Part shown: one piece after another, positions 53,963 to 64,000 of the stretch
How the letters are laid out: the number at the start of each line of letters is the position of its first letter
Numbering within the stretch: position 1 is the stretch's first letter
NCBI RefSeq assembly: GCF_963259705.1
Contig: NC_081847.1
Span: 92,890,389 to 92,954,388 of the forward strand
Direction of reading: 5' to 3'
From: Myotis daubentonii
Lineage: Eukaryota; Chordata; Mammalia; Chiroptera; Vespertilionidae
DNA length: 64,000 nt
The notes under the pieces: model-generated
What the model saw: only the letters and a program-made list of their open reading frames with translations
Told to the model about the DNA's origin: nothing
Databases searched by the model: none
Program-made: the position numbers and the translations under genes

Positions 53963-55333
53963 AGAAAATAGTACTAAGTGGAAGGGCACCGGTCATAACT
54001 GGGTGCTGCATAGAACTGGAGGCTGGGGGGCAAGAACACAAGGTTTCTCAGCCTCCGCTCATCTGGACCAGGGCACCTGATGTCACCTGATCTGGGTCCT
54101 TCCCTCCCCCACTCCATCCCTTTAGGAAATTGTTTAATGAAGGTTGATGGTTGCAGTTATTTTAGGAAAGACTTCCTTCCTTCATTGACTTTATGCACTT
54201 AGATTGATGCTTGAGATCAGATGGTAAAACGTATCTGTGGCAACGATTTAGTCAAATTATCATCATAAACCCTCAGCCTCTTCTCTTCCTGACCTCTGAG
54301 GTTTTCTTCGCTCCAAGATAAACTCTTGGGCGTGAATAGGCTGCTTTCTGCCCACTTTCCTGATAGTTTGACGATTTTTCTGGAATGTTTCTTTATATTG
54401 TTCGCTGTGGCTAATTTCTTTATTTAGTACTCATCTTCCTGTGGTGTCTTCTTGTAGCTTTTGGTTCTTTGATGGCATTTTAGTCTCGATTAAAGATCTA
54501 TTTCTGATCCTCTGTTACGATTTCTACTTGCAGTTCTCGTGATAGGAAATGGAGACAAAATTACATAACGGGTCTTTTATGCATTCCAGTGTTTGCCCCA
54601 TAGTCGCAGGAGGAAATACGCAGGCAGTAATGCTACTCCAGGGTTCTGCCTCATGAAATCCACTCTCTCACCTCCATCTCCGTGGCCACTTCCTGAACTT
54701 GGGTCAGAACCAGCACCGCCCGCGGCAGCATCCTCCTGAGCGTCCCGGGCCTGGTTCTGACCCGATGCAGGCTTCCTCCTTCCCACGGCAGACCGTGGGC
54801 CCTTCCCCGAGCTGCGGGATTCCTTCCTCCTTCCTCTCACATCCTTCCAGGCAGCAAAGCGTTGTGGGTCTTCTTTCTCCTGGAAAAGGCTTGCCGGTTC
54901 CTTTGTTTTCATTCACGTAAGCCTCCTCATGTTCGTCTCGGAGCCCTGTGTCCCTGCGGCATCTGTGCTGCCGTGAAGGAGGATTCGCTGGGCAGGAGGC
55001 GGGCCCGGGCTCTTTTTCGTTTCCTCCCTCCCTGGTGCCCAGCGTTTACCAAGAAGACACCCCCTCTCCATGGCCTGGCGGCGGCATCGACCCGAAGCCG
55101 CGGCTGTGAGTGTGAGGCTGCGGGTGGGCTTGCTGACTCCCTGTGCTACTCGGCCTGTTTGTCTGTCCTGGGCCCCTTCCGTGCTCTTTTCCGGCGGGAG
55201 TTTTCCAATCTATCTCTCGGGATAAATTTGCCAACTGAATGCGTCAAGAGTTTTTTCAAAGTTTCGTAGATTTTATTATTTATCATTTTTCCCAAAGGAA
55301 ACACACACACGTTTATTTAATATTCTTACTTTC

Positions 55334-55583
55334 TTTTTTTTAAAGGTTTTACTATCTTATACATTCTTTTTTTTAATATACTTTATTTTTTACAGAGAGG
55401 AAGGGAGAAGTATAGAGAGTTAGAAACATCAATGAGAGAGAGAAACATCGATCAGCTGCCTCCTGCACACCCCCTACTGGGGATGTGCCCGCAACCAAGG
55501 TACATGCCCTTGACCGTAATCGAACCTGGGACCCTTCAGTCCGCAGGCCGACGCTCTATCCACTGAGCCAAACCGGTTAGGAC
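55334..55583 (-). repeat. Ves SINE with long 3' tail
   Basis: The 16-mer taatattcttactttc flanks the insertion at 55318-55333 and 55584-55599. Within it a standard reverse SINE (about 55370-55583) is preceded by some 35 bp of T-rich text that must have been inserted with it. 'actgagccaaaccggttagg' is the head end. Confidence 0.93.
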
Positions 55584-56034
55584 TAATATTCTTACTTTCA
55601 AAGTGAATTTATTCCAAATGCTTCTCTGTCTTCTAAGTAGGACATTATTGCTGTAAATGTTAGAGTGGTGGTCAGTCCCGGGAAGGGCAGTTTTGGGAAA
55701 TGGACTGGGTTCTAGTTTCTATAAATGGACAGGCTCCCTGTGAGAAGCCTGTTTCTGGGCAGCAGGGAGCATGGAGCTTTTCAGCAGCAGAATAGGGTTC
55801 CTGCTTTTTATTAGGTTTTTTTGAAGATATTCTCTCTTAGCAGCCGTGGGCCCAGGACATGGCATGTGGGCCGGCTTGCCCCTGGCAGGCACTCCAGCCC
55901 CTGTGTGCGTTGGGCCCTCCCCCTGGATCTCTGAGTTTGCATGTTTGTGCAGAGGCTCAATGGAACCAGCACACCCTGACAGCTTCCCTTTCACTCTGAG
56001 AGGCCTCAAGTCTTCAGGAAACGGTGGCCACATT

Positions 56035-56200
56035 CATCAGCGCTGGCATCCATGACGTGCTCTGTGCCAGGCATGGGGCCGCATTCCGAGTCTGCGTGTC
56101 TCTCACCATCTTCCCAGCAGCCTGTGCAGCAGGTACTGCGATTAGTTCCGTTTTCACACCAGGCCCGCCTGACCGGAGAGGCCGCGCTCTGCTGCCCTGG
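56035..56200 (-). repeat. MIR-like ancient SINE
   Basis: Text such as 'gtgctctgtgccaggcatgg' and 'gcagcaggtactgcgattag' matches the minus strand of MIR in order, with many substitutions. Confidence 0.6.
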
Positions 56201-57384
56201 CCCGGGGTCAGGGGGCGTGTTTCCCTCGGTCTTGCTGGCCTGGCGCAGGCAGGCAGGGCTGGGCCACAGCTGGTTAGATGACCACTAACAATCTGGCTTA
56301 AGAACAAGTAAAGGGTAAGACCCAGTTAATTGGTTAAAGGCGGTTTGCAAAAGGGAGCACATTTAGACATTCCTAGCGCTAAAATCTGGAGGAGCGGTCT
56401 GAGCAGCCAAGTTATTTTATTAAAAGAGCCAGGCATACAATCTGGGCAGCTGGAACTAAAACCTGACATCCAGGCTGGATGCCGAGACAGAGGGAGGGGG
56501 TGCAGATAACAGAAAATCCTTGAGGCCCATCCGCCACTCCCTGACTCAAGGTCACTCGGCCTGGGGTCAACTGTGGACTGCCTGCCCCACTGTGAGCAGC
56601 CAGGCCCCCGGTCTCTCCTCCTCAGCAGAGAACAGAGCTGCGCAGTGTCACCATATTTGATTCTCTGAAATAATTGTTTTACAGAATCATTCTGCTGTGT
56701 CAGCAGACTGGCTGGCAGGTGGCTGAAGCTGGGTGTCTCGGTGGAGGCCACTTCCACAGTCGAATTGTTGGCCGAAGCACACTGTTTGTTAATTATGTCC
56801 CCAGGTTACTCCTCTTTCCACCCCCACCTGCAAACAGGAGTCCCTGTTAGCTACTGAAGGAGGGACAGTGACTGCACAGGAGGCCAGGGCCGCCAGGGGT
56901 TGGGTTAGCACGTGGTCATCTCCTTTGTTCTCACAACACAGGGCCAGGGGCACCTTGGGGCCTGAGACAGCGTAGATTCTGAGCATTCCCCTTCCTGTGC
57001 CCTGCTCTGCATTCAGTGCATTGAATGGGCACATGGCTCCTCATTGCCTCTCCCTGTCACTTCATGTGCATGAGCACAGTACTTTATCATTTAAATACTT
57101 ATTCCTCCTGACGCATCCTATGTTTACTACGTTCAGAGTTAGAAGAATAGGGACGAATCAGTATTCCAGGAATGAAGTAATAGAGATTTGAATGCCAAGT
57201 ATGTTAGCAGTAAGTTGGGTTGGGGGGAGCGAAAAAAAAGTGCCAGAGTTCTGCCACTTGGCCAAGTCCACCAGCCGCCTGGTTTGATGAACAGGGTTGT
57301 ATTGGACATAGGAGAAGTGTGCCGAGCCTTGCTGCGGACTTACTCCATTCGCGGGTTCAGTTGCCATTTTTCTCCAAAGGTTGC

Positions 57385-57490
57385 ATCCTCTGGAGGTCAG
57401 CACAGGAGATTTCAGTCAGTCATCTGCCCAAGGTCACCCAGTGTGGTGTGGTGGAGCCGGGTTTGAGTTAAAGTGCTCCGAGTTCAGATG
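57385..57490 (-). repeat. MIR-like fragment
   Basis: 'ctgcccaaggtcacccagtg' and 'ggagccgggtttgagttaaa' match the minus strand of MIR. Confidence 0.6.
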
Positions 57491-57552
57491 TGAATCACCA
57501 CACTGCTTTCTTTTCTGTGTTGAGTTTATTTGAGAATTTATAGAAAACACAA

Positions 57553-57589
<37 letters not shown>

Positions 57590-57595
57590 CTCTCT
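57553..57595. repeat. (AC)n-(TC)n microsatellite
   Basis: About 17 AC units pass into TC units and end exactly at the CTAG terminus of the next Helitron. Confidence 0.93.
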
Positions 57596-57882
57596 CTAGA
57601 GGCCCAATGCACAAAGATTCGTGCAAGAATGGGCCATCCTTTCCCTGGCTGCCGGCACAGCCTTTGCTCTGGCCGGGACCTGCCTTTCCGCCTTCCCACG
57701 CTGCCCAGAGGCCCAGAGCGGCTGGGGTGTGCGAAATGCCTGCGCCCCGCCCCCAGCCACTCGGCGCCTGCGTATGCAAATTAACCGGCCAGCTTTGTTG
57801 GGTTAATTTGCGTACTCACTCCTGATTGGCTAGTGGGCATTGCAAAGGTACGGTCAATTTGCATCTTTTTTATTAGTGTAGA
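57596..57882 (-). mobile_element. HeliBat-type Helitron
   Basis: It starts CTAGAGGCCCAATGCACAAA and ends 'atctttttattagtgtaga' core; the base following is T, as expected for an AT target on the other strand. The interior contains 'gcgtatgcaaattaaccggc' and its inverted counterpart 'ggttaatttgcgtactcact'. Confidence 0.88.
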
Positions 57883-58344
57883 TAACTTTTTAGGAAATTC
57901 CAAGTAAGGTGTTAAGATGTGACACAACCCTAGTGAAGGATTTTGATGCTCGGTCACCATATTTCCAAACAGACATTGCCACTTCCTTATCACTTATTTG
58001 TAGGTTTCCTCCAAGATAGAGTGACAGGTCATGCTACCATGGAAGGACCGGCCTTGTCTGCAGGGTGATGTTTCAGTTTCTGCTGAGGCGGACGGGGAAC
58101 TTGGGGAGAGAATGTGGAACTGAAGGTGCAACTAGAAGGCTACGTGTTTGTCGCCGGGGAAGAGTCTAAGAAATGGGCTCATCCTTACAGGGCTCTCCTA
58201 ACTGCAGGACAAGCTTTGGCTACGGGTCAGGTTTCAGGAAGAGCATCCTTCTGAAGCCCTTTGCTCCAGCCCCACCCCCACTCCTTCAGCAGAGCCTCAC
58301 AGCTCCTCAGCCCTCCACCCTCCATAGCCTTTGTCAGAGTTTAT

Positions 58345-58668
58345 TCGTTATTTTGTTTTCATTATTTTTATCTTTATCATTGAGAACATTACAGATGTCC
58401 CTCCTTTTCCCCCCATTGCCCCCCCCCCAAGGCCTTCACCGCACTATTGTCTGTGTCCATGGGCTATGCATGTAAGATCTTTGGTTAATCTCTTCCCGTC
58501 CCCCTTTCCCTCCCCAGCTAGGGACCCGTCAATCTGTTCCATGCTTCTGTACCTCTGGATCTATTTAGTTCATCCATTATTTTGTTGATTAGATTCCACA
58601 TGGAAGTGAGATCCTGTGATACTTGTCTTTCTCTGACTGGCTTATTTCACTCAGCATAATAATCTTCG
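58345..58668 (-). mobile_element. L1 3' end
   Basis: Reverse-oriented L1 tail: 'aaggccttcaccgcactatt', 'gtccatgggctatgcatgta', 'gagatcctgtgatacttgtc'. It is uninterrupted and so serves as the empty-site reference for the Helitron in the copy at 38188-38685. Confidence 0.88.
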
Positions 58669-59731
58669 GTGTGTCCTTGTAAAAAACATTAGACGAAAAG
58701 CTCTATGAGGTCAGTAACCAGATCCATGACGCAAGAGACTCTTCAGAAAGTATCTGTTGCATGAAATTGAATTGAATTGCATCTTTCCAAGAGAACATGT
58801 CAGAATTGTACGGTCGGAAGTAAGTTGTAATAACCTTTCAACAGTGCCAATTTCTGAAGCCGAGCCATAATTTTGCACCAAAGAATGAACCCGCAGCTCA
58901 TCCCTGATTCTGAAAATGTTTCCCCTGTGACGGATAGGGCAGCCTTAAAAACGGAGTTGTGGGAGCAGAAACAAGGCCTGTGTCCAATGGGGACTCGGCC
59001 AGTGTCCCTGCAGGCTGTGAGAAACTGCCCACCCCCCGACACCAACACGCCGTGTGCAAAACCTTCATCTGTATACGCAGTCCCAGTTGTCTTACCTCTA
59101 GTAGGTTTACTCTTCAAACCAGAACTGTTTTCAGCAAACCTTTGGTTTGGGGGGCTTTCCTAACCCATAGAGTCTAGTTTTTCACCTCATTTCACCTGTG
59201 CAGGTCGTCACCATCCTAACTGTGTTTCTCGGGGGAAGGAAGTCGGGTGGGAATGTAATTTACATAAAAGCTCACAGGGGTTTTTGCATTACTTGTCAGC
59301 AGTCCTGTGATCGTGTGTTGACATCTTATCACTGTTTTATTCAATTATTTCCATGCCAGGAGCGATGGAGGGGGAGATGATATGCTCTTCCCAGCCTCCC
59401 CTTCCTTTCTGTGTCTGCAGGGTTTCTTGCTTGTGCCGTAGTCAGCTTTTCCCCAGGTAACGAACTGTCTTTCGCTTCAGAATGTTGTGCATTTACTGTC
59501 ATATCCGTGCTTTCATTTCTTCCCACTTGTCTGGAGACAGGAAACAGGTTTCCCTTATCCGAATGCGAATTATAAAGCCGTTTGCCTTTGCTGCAATCAC
59601 AGAAAAAGCGCCCCTTGTCCCAGCCCTGGCCCGAGGCAGCAGAGCTGGCCAGCAGATGCGTTTCAGCTCTGGCTCCCACCACCGAGGCCCAAGAGGGACC
59701 AGGAGCTCTGCATGCCCTCTCCCTGCCCTCC

Positions 59732-59753
59732 GGGGGGCGGGGGGGGGGGGGGT
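59732..59753. repeat. Poly-G tract
   Basis: A run of about 18 G with a single C or T interruption. A possible quadruplex-forming or mis-assembled site. Confidence 0.8.
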
Positions 59754-61474
59754 GGAGATCTTCCCAACTAAAAAGCAGTGGGGTTTGTTTCACCCACTGA
59801 CCAGCGTGCTGGGCCCAGTGAGCGTGGTCTCCCCTCTAACTCCCCTTCTGGCACTAAAGGCCTCCCATTTCCTCCCTCAGCAAACTAGTGGGTGCACTAC
59901 TCAACAGCCTTGGCTACAAGAAGCAGCTTTTGTGTTTGTTTTTTTTCATGTTTTTTGCTTCTCTGGTCTGTCTCCTCTTTCCACACCGCTTCCCTGAGCC
60001 CGGGACCCGGGGCCAGTCATTAGCCTCTCAGAGCTGCTGGAATCAATGACATGGAACAACACCCACTTGGAAGGAATTTGTGCTTGGAGCACCATTGACC
60101 CATGAACCACGCGGGGGGTTGGGTGGGGAGGGGATGGTGAGGGACGCCCATCCCCCTGCAGAGTGGAAAATCTGCCATAACCTTTTCCTCTCCCGGCACT
60201 TAACCCCTGATAGTCTACTGTGGGCCGGACGCCTTGTGGTTAATGTAAAAGATGGGCTAGCACATATTTTGTATGTCGTATGTATGCTGTACGGTGTTCT
60301 TGCAGTGAAGGGGCTAGAGAAGGAAAATCTGTTACTGAGAAAGTTAGAGGGAAGAGGGCACATTGGTGGCATTGACTGGAAACGGCCGCATGGAAGTGGG
60401 CTGTGCAGTTGGGACCGTGCTGCTCAGGGTGGCCGTGTCCGAGGGGCACCGAGGGTCCCTGGCGTAGCTCCTGCAGGGCGGCGGGTGCCATGGGAAACAC
60501 ACGCGGTTCCTTCCTTCGCTCTCGGCGCTGAAAATGGCATCGGGCACCGGGAGGCACCCCCGAACCCCTGTGGAGCCATAAATGAGTTTCCACCGCCTCT
60601 CTGGAGCAGACTTCGCCGCACAGTTCCATAGATTTACCCACAGTGCAGCGTTCTGAAAGTTTTGCCCGGGATTCCGGAATTTCAGTTTCTGCCATTGCAG
60701 CATTTTATTTTATATCTTATCTAACGTAGCCAGATGCCTGCAGCTAGACTCGTGGTGTCATTTTCCTGAGCCAGTCATAAATCACTGCAAGGCGGTGGCA
60801 GGTACAGGAACAGCCGGGGCCAGAGTCTTAGCTGCTAACTTCTTCATAACTCGCCCGAAACGGTATCATCCTTCAGACATTTTCGATCAGAGGTGGGAGG
60901 AAAGGTGTTTCTCGCTACTTGCAACGCGAATCTTTTACAAACCCTCTCCCATGCCTGTCTCCAGTGGCCGGTGCAAATGGCACATGTTCCAAACATTAGA
61001 ACAAGGCTTCCCTTGGCCGTTGTGTGAAAATTAGTGCATTTCTTTGGGAAGTTCACGTCGTGAAGGTGAACGCAGGAGAATTTTCCAGCTCTACTTTCTC
61101 CCGAGAGTTTTAGGGACCAAAAAAAAAAAAGGTTTCTGGTTGGTGGTTTCTTCTTTATAATCTTCAGAAGGAAGGCCAGGAAGCCAGAGATCTGGCGCAT
61201 GTTCTGAAGTCTGTAATTCTCTTTCTAATTCTCATCCTACGTGTTGTAATTTGTGTGAGGAAAGCGGCGCAGGCTGGTAAAGCTGTGTAATTTAGGTTTG
61301 CATAGAGCGACCCCTTATCAAAGGCTTAAAATGGGACCCTGGGTCAGGACCTCTGCCATCGAGCACACAGCAAGCCCATTTCTGCACCCTGAGCACACCC
61401 CACCCGCCTCCCACCACCAGCAGATTTTTATATCCTGTATTTGCCATAGACAAGGAGAAACCATTAGAGAAACT

Positions 61475-61775
61475 TTTTTAAAATTTTTTCTTGTTGAAAG
61501 TTTTACATAGGTCCCCATTTTCCCCCCATTGACCTCTTCCAGCCCGCTCTCGTCCCCCCCCCACTTGTTCCCCCCACCCCCGCCTCACCACCCCATTGTC
61601 TGTGTCCATGGGTCATGCATATGTGCAGTCACGTTCATTGGTTGATCTCTTCCCACCCACCCTCCCCAGCCTTCCCTCTGAGGTTCAGTAGTCTGTTCAT
61701 GCTTCCATGTCTGTAGGTCTGTTTTTGTGCATCAGTTTATTTGGTTCATTAGATTCCACAAGTGAGTGAAATCTT
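61475..61775 (-). mobile_element. L1 3' end
   Basis: Reverse-oriented L1 tail: poly-T rich start, 'tgtctgtgtccatgggtcat', 'tcattggttgatctcttccc', 'tggttcattagattccacaa'. Poly-C tracts lie in the region equivalent to the L1 G-rich tract. Confidence 0.88.
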
Positions 61776-62065
61776 TCTCATCATAGAGAAACGTATGTTT
61801 TAACCCAGTTTCCAGCTTCCTGCAGATGCCAGGGTAACTGAGGAGCGGGACACACCTCGGTCATTACGGTGAACTCACCATGGCACCCAGGGTCTCTCCA
61901 GCCCTCCCCACTGTGCGCTTGGCCATGGCGGACCATGTGACCCCAGAGGCATTTCTTGAATTAGGCTGCTCTTCTGAACTCCGGGCATGAAATGTGTCGG
62001 AGACTTTATTCAACACATTTCTCAGTGAACCCTTTCAACAATAAAGATTTAAGGAAACAAAGAAG

Positions 62066-62280
62066 GCCCGGCTAGTGTGGCTCAGTGGTTGAGCATCAAC
62101 CTATGAACCAGGAGGTCATGGTTGATTCCCAGTCAGGGCACAGGCCCAGGTCGCAGGCTCGATCCCCAGCAGGGGGTGTATAGGAGGCAGCTGATCAATG
62201 ATTCTTTCTCATCATGGATGTTTTTATCTCTCCCCCCTTCCTCTCTGAAATCAAAAATATATCTTTGGGGGAAAAAAGAA
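62066..62280 (+). repeat. Ves SINE inside an L1-tail-like insertion
   Basis: Forward head 'ggcccggctagtgtggctca', body 'cagctgatcaatgattcttt'. The 11-mer tgaaccctttc occurs before the preceding 'aacaataaagatttaagg' (62024) and again after the SINE (62293), so the flanking repeat encloses both the L1-like tail and the SINE. Confidence 0.88.
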
Positions 62281-63579
62281 TAAAATAATAAATGAACCCT
62301 TTCTAGGACTCTGACGTGGCGATGGTGGAAAAGACTGGGCGGGACTACAGAGCTTTCTAAGCCTGTGTCTGCTCTCTGGGTCGTAAAGTCGGAGGAAGAG
62401 GAAGAGGCTCGGGGGGAGAGACACAGCCTGCAGATGAGCGCGTTGCGTGGTGTACGCACTCGCAGGCCAGGTGGCCGTGGAGGCGCTGTCCGTGGCCGCA
62501 GGAGGCAGCTGCCATCAGCTGTAACGCGTCACGTCAGGGTTCAAGCTCTGTTTTGCCAGATCTTCCTATTTTCGGATGAAATGTTGGCAGCTGACTAGAA
62601 AAGTTGTAAAACACGGCTGACCAATCACAGTGCATTTGTGCCTGTGACCTTTGTAGAGGGAGCTCTCTGAGGATCGAGGGAGACAGGGTCTTCCAGGTGC
62701 GATGTGCCTCGCAGAGCCCACGTGCTTGTGTGCCCTCCGGTCGCCACGGCAGGGTCTGTGCTCACCTGAATGGCCAGGTCATGACTGCAGACTTGCCAGG
62801 AGTCCACCCCCGGGGAAAAGACCTGCTTACACCTAAGGCTCAGTGCCTTAGTGTCCTGTTACTCCGGCTCATCATAAGGCATTTTAGTCCTCAGCATAAA
62901 AATACTTACTAGCTCTCCTCGTTATCCCTCTGGCCTGTTCCCCCTTTTTACAAAAGCTTTGGTGGTCATCAGACGGCACGGGATGCACCGTTCACCCCCC
63001 TGCTACACGGGGTGGTTATGCGATTCGCGGTCCCCCGGGAACACCTGCTTCCTGAGGTCTGAGCGTTCACCGCTCTCCAAGTCAGTCGCTCTGTGATTTG
63101 TACAATATTTTACCATAACAAAGGCTTTCGCATCTATGCCATTGTATGCCTTTGAGATAGTCTATAAATAACTCACGAATTCTGCAGAAGTTTCAGTGGA
63201 GCCCGTGGGTGTAAGATCAGGATGTTTTCACTCAGGTCCTGTATGGGTGACATGAGGTCCTCTGTCCGGACAAGAGAAGACAGCACCCCATGCCTTCGCT
63301 TGTGCTGCGGATTCTCCTTCCTACCAGCCCACGTATTGCTCAGGGTTCAAAGCCAAAGCCGGTTTCCCCCCTCTGAGCCTGCGTTTTTTCATCTATCAAG
63401 TTCACATGCGGGCTAGCCTGTCCTACTCCCTGCACCTGCCGCCCCTCCCCTATGGCCCATGCTCTCCTCTGGGGTGGCCTCTCCTCGCTCCTCCCCCTGT
63501 TAGGTTAGCTCGGCTGAGGCTCTGGGAAGCTGCTGTGCAGGGCAGTGGGCCCAGGCGACAGAGTGAAGTTTGAGGTTAG

Positions 63580-63780
63580 CGTTTGGAAGTCAGGCACATC
63601 TGGCTTTGATTCCCATCCTGATCGCGGACTTGCTGTGTGACCTTGGGCAAGTTACTCAACCCCTCTGGTCTGCCTCTTCCTCTAAAAAAAAAGACGCTGA
63701 TAAAACACTCTTGATGGGTTTGTTACAAGGTGTTGGTGAGCAGCACTTATCAAGGGGCTGGTGGGGTGCCTGGCACTGGA
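63580..63780 (+). repeat. MIR element
   Basis: Well-preserved MIR core: 'ggaagtcaggcacatctggc', 'ctgtgtgaccttgggcaagt', 'tactcaacccctctggtctg' and 'ggggtgcctggcactgg'. Confidence 0.85.
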
Positions 63781-64000
63781 GGGTCTGAATGCCTGTGACC
63801 TTTCTCCTGGCATCCCTGGTGTGATTCCAGTCATTCCTCACGCTCCTGTCCCTCCACACACCCCCTCCGGGTGCAGAGATGCCCCGCCTCGCAGCCAGGC
63901 AAGGGATGTGGCTTTGAGGTCTGATCCCTATGGAGTCCGTCTGTCTGTCTCTGAGTCTCAGTGGCTCTGGGACCTGGGATCAGTCACTTGGGCTGCTTGA

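Larger units (their letters stand above)
51483..64000 (+). other. CDH2: CDH2 intron 14 (5' part)
   Basis: From the exon 14 donor to the window edge I found no segment encoding the DYDLSQLQQ start of exon 15, so intron 14 is at least 12.5 kb. It contains a SPIN element, a mariner MITE, three SINEs, a Helitron, two L1 tails, MIR-like repeats and microsatellites. 53965-55300, 58670-61470 and 62280-63560 show no recognised element and no credible gene. Confidence 0.85.

Noticed and set aside
60080..60631. Overlapping long frames on both strands (183 and 151 codons)
   Set aside because: Frames on both strands of the same GC-rich segment, no domain, no splice context; likely chance.
51483..64000. 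CDH2 exon 15 expected after exon 14
   Set aside because: No text encoding DYDLSQLQQ or MDERPIHAEP was found by eye, so it is placed beyond the window. A tblastn search would settle this.

Overview
The window is a stretch of a mammalian nuclear genome, almost certainly from a vespertilionid (evening) bat. The evidence is the repeat content. There are at least 17 Ves-type tRNA-derived SINEs. There are about nine HeliBat-like Helitrons, with TC-type starts such as TCTATACTAATAAAAG and ends in GCACCGGGCCTCTAG. There are three SPIN-type hAT transposons, further hAT and mariner MITEs, and L1 3' ends. This mix of recently active DNA transposons in a mammal is known only from vesper bats.

The window holds one gene, CDH2 (N-cadherin, a calcium-dependent homophilic adhesion receptor), on the + strand. 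Twelve consecutive internal exons are present, equivalent to human exons 3 to 14 (human residue numbering about 58 to 783). All are in frame, with GT donors and AG acceptors and compatible phases. They encode most of the prodomain, the furin site, the five extracellular cadherin repeats, the transmembrane helix and the juxtamembrane p120-catenin region. Exons 1-2 (signal peptide and start of the prodomain) lie upstream, and exons 15-16 (beta-catenin binding tail) lie beyond the right edge; I could find neither in the window.

Layout: 1-21744 is the 3' part of the long intron 2, with a CpG-dense segment near 480-900, many repeats, and repeat-poor AT-rich blocks. 21745-51482 is exons 3-14. 51483-64000 is the 5' part of intron 14. 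I found no second protein-coding gene, RNA gene or CRISPR array; the remaining open reading frames are chance or repeat-derived.

Most notable points: (1) a 191-bp sequence present once in intron 6 and once in intron 7 at about 92% identity, which I cannot assign to a known repeat family; (2) patches of extreme third-position GC that switch on abruptly inside exons 3 and 13 and cover exons 8-9 but not 10-11, suggesting GC-biased gene conversion, with matching protein change in the prodomain; (3) an antisense solo LTR in intron 7 with intact ends and a 6-bp target duplication; (4) nested and tandem Helitrons that expose insertion boundaries, one Helitron-like unit unexpectedly flanked by a 14-bp direct repeat; (5) inverted hAT pairs that bracket exon 3 and exons 8-10.
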